A stretch of 15,675 nt of DNA from JBBTQE01 sp038065775 (GTDB lineage: Bacteria > Patescibacteriota > Patescibacteriia > Magasanikbacterales > GWA2-37-8): assembly GCA_038065775.1 (NCBI GenBank), contig JBBTQE010000054.1, forward strand, positions 1 to 15,675, in the 5' to 3' direction. Below, in pieces: positions 12,404 to 15,675 of the stretch. The translations under genes were made by a program, and so were the position numbers. Under the pieces are notes generated by a model that saw only the letters and a program-made list of their open reading frames with translations, was not told where the DNA came from and ran no database searches. Positions within the stretch are counted from its first letter, which is position 1. Each line of letters opens with the position of its first letter.

Positions 12404-14274
12404 ATTTTTTCAACTTCAACTCCGGTGTAGTAAAGTTTTAGCAATTGATCATAAGTCCACGCGTCTTTATCGGCTCTTTGCGCCGCGTCGCGCGCGCTCA
12501 TGCCGACTCCGTGGCCAAACATTCGCAATCCGACATCATATTTTGCCTCCACGCTTTGCAACCACGGCTTATCTGTTCCTCCCCAAACCTGACTCCATGT
12601 TCTTGTGCGCCCATCCGAATGGCCAAAATATGGAGTTACGACCGGCGCGGTATTGTAAGTAACCATTTCGCCATAAGTTGCCTGCTGGGCCTGCACCACT
12701 CGCGGCATCAAAACTTCAGAATTATAACCCAAATACAATTGATCGGCCGTGGTCGCAACAACATCAAAAGTTCTCTGGTCAGCCGGCACTCCGTTATTTA
12801 AATGATAGTAAGCATAGGTTCTTGCCGCCGCCAAAATCGCTTTTATATATTCCATTGCCGCCCCATTTGAGGTTTCCCCGATTCCAGCAATATACAAATC
12901 CAAAGGCAATTCATTTATCACAAATGGCGCGTCGCTTTTTGGAGAGTATTTAAATTCCATCACGCCCCTATACATGTTAAAATTTTTCGCTCCCTTCCAA
13001 GACACATGCCTGTCGTAATTTACAAGCGTAAAATAATTGGAAAAGTCGGGCGGAATAAATTTAACAGGATCGCGCGCGTTAAAATTTATACTGTTGCTTT
13101 TAAAAGTATAAAGCCCATCAAAATAAGAAATGGTGGCAAGCTCGTTAAACGGAAGCGTGCCGTATTTTATTTCTCCGGAATAAACATCGTATAAAAATTG
13201 AGATTGAAATTGCACCGGACCTGTCGCCTTATACAGTCCCACGCGAATATTCGGCTCTTGAATCAACTGGCGATTGCTGGCAAAAACAGGCTCCGTGTAA
13301 CCGGACGGAGCGTCCGCTGTAACCGTAACCGGCAATTCCAAAGTTCCGCCGTCCAATGTGTGAGCATTGGCCATGAGTTGGAAACGCGCCGTATAAACGC
13401 CCTTTTTCGGAGGCGCGCGAAAATTATAAGTGATTTCCAAGACATCTCCGGAGGCGGTTTTTCTTTCTTCTTGAATAATTTTTGTTTGCGACAACCATGT
13501 TTCATCGGCTGTTTTAACTTTTGATACAGAGGCGATCTCCAAACTGCTACTTACAGAACTCCCCGTTTCCTGCCACAAATAATTATTCCATGCCTTCTCG
13601 CCGATATTTAAATAACGAACCTTGAATGCAACCCTCTCGCCGCCGACCGCGTATACCTCGCGCGCAGAAAACGCCAATAAATTAGCGCCATAGTCCTTAT
13701 TAATTTCTTCGGCCTGATCTTGCTCCCCGCCAGTTGAGTTGCCGGTCGCATCAGCGTCCTCGCTAGCCGAAGTCCTAAGCCCAAGGTCCGAAGTCCGACT
13801 TGGCGTAACTTTTATTTTAAGATAAAAATAACTGCTCTGAATCCACGACTTATTTTCCGCCGCCAAATAAAAATTTTCTTTGAAGTCGCCGGCTTTATTT
13901 CCATACAATTTGATTTTAATTTCCGCTGTCTCGCCCGGCTTTATTGTTTTTAAAATTTTTGCCGGCTGACTTTTTGAAATCCAACCCGAACCTGAAAACT
14001 GGCTCGCGTGATAGTTCGGATTTACAGTATACGCGGAAACATAATTAGAGCCCGTATTATACCAAACGGACTTGCCGACATTTTTTATTTTGATAGTTAC
14101 GTCTTTATAACTTCCCAGAGGAATTATGACGGGATCGGCAACAGATTGGCCGACATACTTTCCTAAATACGAAGTATCTTTAAATGTGGGGGGAGTAAAA
14201 TCCAACGCAAAAACTTGACTGGCAAAACCGAAAATCGCCAAAAAGGATAGAGTTGTTAAAAAAATTCTCCGCAT
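12397..14274 (-). CDS. Secreted SpoIID/LytB-like protein with two Ig-like domains
   Basis: I start at the ATG at 14274 because it opens a clean signal peptide (MRRIFLTTLSFLAIFGFASQ, cleavage near VFA-LD); the frame stays open 36 codons further upstream without a credible start. The 625-residue protein has two beta-sandwich domains (about 45-155 and 195-320), the first with spaced tryptophans resembling the FW/NBR1-like fold, joined by a Ser/Glu/Asp-rich linker. The SpoIID domain follows (about 345-625), with LPLDLYIAGIGETSNG at 456-471, where E467 matches the catalytic glutamate, AAARTYAYY, HSDGRT, VW (563-564) and GHGVGMS (587-593). SpoIID proteins are peptidoglycan lytic transglycosylases. 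Here a non-sporulating role in wall remodelling is expected. It converges on the PH-domain gene. Confidence 0.87.
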   Translation of the reverse strand: MRRIFLTTLSFLAIFGFASQVFALDFTPPTFKDTSYLGKYVGQSVADPVIIPLGSYKDVTIKIKNVGKSVWYNTGSNYVSAYTVNPNYHASQFSGSGWISKSQPAKILKTIKPGETAEIKIKLYGNKAGDFKENFYLAAENKSWIQSSYFYLKIKVTPSRTSDLGLRTSASEDADATGNSTGGEQDQAEEINKDYGANLLAFSAREVYAVGGERVAFKVRYLNIGEKAWNNYLWQETGSSVSSSLEIASVSKVKTADETWLSQTKIIQEERKTASGDVLEITYNFRAPPKKGVYTARFQLMANAHTLDGGTLELPVTVTADAPSGYTEPVFASNRQLIQEPNIRVGLYKATGPVQFQSQFLYDVYSGEIKYGTLPFNELATISYFDGLYTFKSNSINFNARDPVKFIPPDFSNYFTLVNYDRHVSWKGAKNFNMYRGVMEFKYSPKSDAPFVINELPLDLYIAGIGETSNGAAMEYIKAILAAARTYAYYHLNNGVPADQRTFDVVATTADQLYLGYNSEVLMPRVVQAQQATYGEMVTYNTAPVVTPYFGHSDGRTRTWSQVWGGTDKPWLQSVEAKYDVGLRMFGHGVGMSARDAAQRADKDAWTYDQLLKLYYTGVEVEKIY

Positions 14275-14281
14275 AACGAAT

Positions 14282-14310
14282 ATGTTATCATACTCCGGCG
14301 CCCATATCAA
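14282..14310 (-). promoter_or_regulatory. Possible promoter giving a near-leaderless SpoIID mRNA
   Basis: On the minus strand -35 TTGATA (14305-14310), a 17-bp spacer and -10 TAACAT (14282-14287) end only 7 bases before the ATG at 14274. Transcription would start at or within one or two bases of the start codon. The -10 matches consensus at four of six positions. Confidence 0.4.
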
Positions 14311-14393
14311 CACAAATAGAATACTGACTCTACTATGCCAATACACGCAAACAATCCACGTGGTTACTAAAGAATACCTCAAGCGCCAAAATT

Positions 14394-14413
14394 AAAAAAC
14401 GCCCAGAGGGGCG
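14394..14413 (-). terminator. Rho-independent terminator of the phage-like unit
   Basis: In the minus direction CGCCC (14413-14409), TCT-containing loop, GGGCG (14404-14400) is followed by TTTTTT (14399-14394) and more T-rich sequence. It closes the transcription unit starting before 15437. Confidence 0.8.
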
Positions 14414-14432
14414 CGGGATGAATTCCATCGAA

Positions 14433-14705
14433 TTAAAACAAACCTTTCGATTCCTTGCAAATTTTTTGTTTTTCATCAATACTTATATCTTTTGGCATCT
14501 TTTTTATCATAAAAATGCCACTTCTTAAGACAAAACCATTAATATTTGACGCTTTGATGTAATATTCTCCCGGCCAAATTTCTCCAACTTTCCAGTCCAA
14601 ACTTTGAGAATTTGGTTCTATTTTGTATTCCTTCGCTAAACCGCTTACAACCGGCTCAATGGTATCTCTCGAACCGGCATCAACGAAGGATCTCTGAGTG
14701 AGGGA
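14433..14705 (-). pseudogene. Gene remnant: C-terminal fragment of a beta-sandwich protein
   Basis: The 14383-14705 gap contains an open minus-strand frame of 90 sense codons that starts directly after the TAA of the next gene and stays in the same frame. It reads protein-like: AKEYKIEPNSQSLDWKVGE, then WPGEYYIKASNINGFVLRSG with FMIKK, typical of a small beta-sandwich (PG-Y-I pattern), and ends DEKQKICKESKGLF. No start codon lies before Met codons near the end, so it cannot be expressed as an ordinary gene. The boundary carries CGAAGGATCT (14684-14693), shared with repeat copy 1. Most likely it is the 3' end of a gene cut by deletion or insertion; read-through of the TAA is possible but less likely. 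Confidence 0.55.
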
Positions 14706-15437
14706 TTATGAATAAGTATATGATGTATAACTTGTTACACCATTATCCCAAATTTTATCAAGACCTGCCGAACCGTCGGCCCAGGTGATAATTATACCGG
14801 TAGTACTGTCAATCTTTTTTATACGCCATCCGGTGGCATCAGGTAATATCCCAGCTAGCGCTTCGCCCACATAATCAACATTACCATCCGTTGCCAGACG
14901 AAGGGCAAATTGTTTACCGCCGAAAGAAATTGTTTGCAACGTGGTTTCGGTTGAGGCGGTTGATGGTATTGCTTTTACGTCAACCCACACGTTCCGTGTG
15001 GTATCGTCTACCCTCCCGCTTGTTGGCGTATTTGCTGAATTACTAAAACTGCTTGAGCCAGCGCCGGACACGGCAGTAACTTTGACTTGCAGGACTCCCG
15101 CATCCAAAGATAAATCCGTCTTCTTCAAAACCTCATCTAAGGTTTCTTCTGTCGCGGGATTGATTCTCGCGTTGGTTGAATTTTTAACACCGACCACTCC
15201 TGTTGTAGGCGAACTGCCCATTATCAAAGCATCGGCTTTTTTAGGTAAAAATAGTGAACCGGCTATTGGATTATCAAAATCTGATATGGATGAGGATGGT
15301 GGTTCCGACGCAACTTCTGGATCCAGACCCACACGTCGGGACAAACTTGTCACAGATTCTTGAATGCTATACTGAATAATCGGATTTTTAATTTCCGATC
15401 TTATTAATAAAAAAGAATGTTTGTTTGACAGAAACAT
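14706..15437 (-). CDS. Phage-structural-like protein of unknown function
   Basis: I recognise a domain style, not a gene. The 243-residue protein has an N-terminal segment, a middle part with NSTNARINPATEETLDEV (86-103), typical of short repeats in phage tail and baseplate proteins, a Ser/Thr/Ala-rich spacer, and a C-terminal domain (about 171-243) with GWRIKKIDSTTGIIITWADG and LDKIWDN, close to the small C-terminal domain pattern seen in prophage structural proteins. A good AAGGAG lies 6-7 bases before the ATG. It has an extended -10 promoter and a terminator but no other phage genes nearby, so it is a solitary gene, a cargo gene or a prophage relic. Confidence 0.6.
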   Translation of the reverse strand: MFLSNKHSFLLIRSEIKNPIIQYSIQESVTSLSRRVGLDPEVASEPPSSSISDFDNPIAGSLFLPKKADALIMGSSPTTGVVGVKNSTNARINPATEETLDEVLKKTDLSLDAGVLQVKVTAVSGAGSSSFSNSANTPTSGRVDDTTRNVWVDVKAIPSTASTETTLQTISFGGKQFALRLATDGNVDYVGEALAGILPDATGWRIKKIDSTTGIIITWADGSAGLDKIWDNGVTSYTSYTYS

Positions 15438-15440
15438 AAT

Positions 15441-15471
15441 TCTCCTTTTTCAATTTAATTTTATTATACCA
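15441..15471 (-). promoter_or_regulatory. Extended -10 promoter and RBS for the phage-like gene
   Basis: The minus strand reads TGGTATAAT (15463-15471), a consensus -10 with the TGn extension, but has no good -35. It is followed by AAGGAGAATT and the ATG at 15437. The leader is about 20 nt. Confidence 0.65.
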
Positions 15472-15535
15472 TACTTAATCAACCTTTTTGCAGTACGCTT
15501 GTTTATTCTTCTTTTCTATGATATTCTTAACTCGT

Positions 15536-15675
15536 ATGGTAACTTTTGCCGACATCATTTTGTTCTGGCTAAACTCCGCCGAACGTGATTGGAAAACAGC
15601 GCGTGGACTTTTTGATTTAAAGCGTTACGACTCTTGTCTCTTCTTCTGCCATCTTGCGCTTGAAAAAATCCTCAA
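15536..15675 (+). CDS. HEPN-domain protein, 3'-truncated by window edge
   Basis: Only the first 46 codons are visible. They read MVTFADIILFWLNSAERDWK then GLFDLKRYDSCLFFCHLALEKIL, the signature first half of the HEPN domain (a W-x(3-6)-A-x-x-D-x-x-x-A motif followed by a Y-x-x-x-L-F-x-x-H-LALEK helix). HEPN proteins often pair with minimal nucleotidyltransferases as toxin-antitoxin or nucleotide-modifying systems; the partner would lie beyond the edge. The start has no Shine-Dalgarno. It is divergent from the phage-like gene, with a 98-bp gap holding that gene's promoter. Confidence 0.75.
   Translation, partial: MVTFADIILFWLNSAERDWKTARGLFDLKRYDSCLFFCHLALEKIL

Noticed and set aside
14275..14382. 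N-terminal extension of the SpoIID protein by 36 codons
   Set aside because: The extension would bury the clear signal peptide that starts at 14274; a promoter overlaps it.
14706..14708. Programmed read-through of TAA in the phage-like gene
   Set aside because: The protein ends with a family-typical C terminus at this stop and no recoding context is visible; a fused gene remnant explains the open frame more simply.
1..15675. CRISPR array or transposase-bearing insertion sequence
   Set aside because: No regularly spaced direct repeats and no transposase, integrase or terminal repeats around a gene were found; the repeats seen are short palindromes.

Overview
The window looks like chromosomal DNA of an uncultured Candidate Phyla Radiation bacterium, most likely Parcubacteria or another Patescibacteria lineage. 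The support is an AT-rich, compact genome with standard stop usage (TGA terminates rpsS and the SpoIID gene, so it is not the UGA-recoded code), ribosomal proteins carrying lineage-specific tails, very few Shine-Dalgarno (SD) sequences, and a SpoIID protein with Ig-like domains. The phylum assignment is inference; no rRNA gene is present.

Positions 1-7784 (minus strand) hold tuf followed by the S10/spc cluster in canonical order: tuf, rpsJ, rplC, rplD, rplW, rplB, rpsS, rplV, rpsC, rplP, rpmC, rpsQ, rplN and rplX (cut by the left edge). Two strong promoters drive it. One precedes tuf and overlaps the terminator of the gene upstream. The other lies between rpsJ and rplC and is followed by a leader of about 230 nt that ends in a terminator-like hairpin just before rplC, suggesting attenuation of the ribosomal protein operon. 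Several intergenic gaps hold palindromic repeats.

Positions 7968-10206 (minus) hold three unrelated accessory genes, each with its own promoter: a Phd-like protein with an acidic tail, a strikingly GC-rich nucleoside 2-deoxyribosyltransferase-like gene that looks horizontally acquired, and an HTH-HATPase-STAS(DUF4325) regulator whose promoter carries two copies of a near-palindrome (AGTTGWCAACT).

Positions 10330-12403 (plus) hold ruvB, a small two-helix membrane protein and a bacterial PH-domain membrane protein. Positions 12397-15437 (minus) hold a secreted SpoIID-like protein, a gene remnant and a phage-structural-like protein. A HEPN-domain gene starts at 15536 and runs off the right edge.

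The most unusual content is non-coding. A 67-bp element, 91% identical and ungapped, ends exactly at the start codons of two unrelated genes, rplX and the PH-domain gene. Its 3' tail also recurs before rplN and, more weakly, before rplD. A 56-bp palindrome next to rpsJ is bounded by an 18-bp direct repeat that duplicates the rpsJ 3' end. A second 56-bp palindrome at 8505-8560 shares its outer design. Three copies of a TGTCATCC-type repeat sit in other gaps. Together they suggest one or more families of small palindromic elements that supply leaders, stop codons or terminators to the genes beside them.
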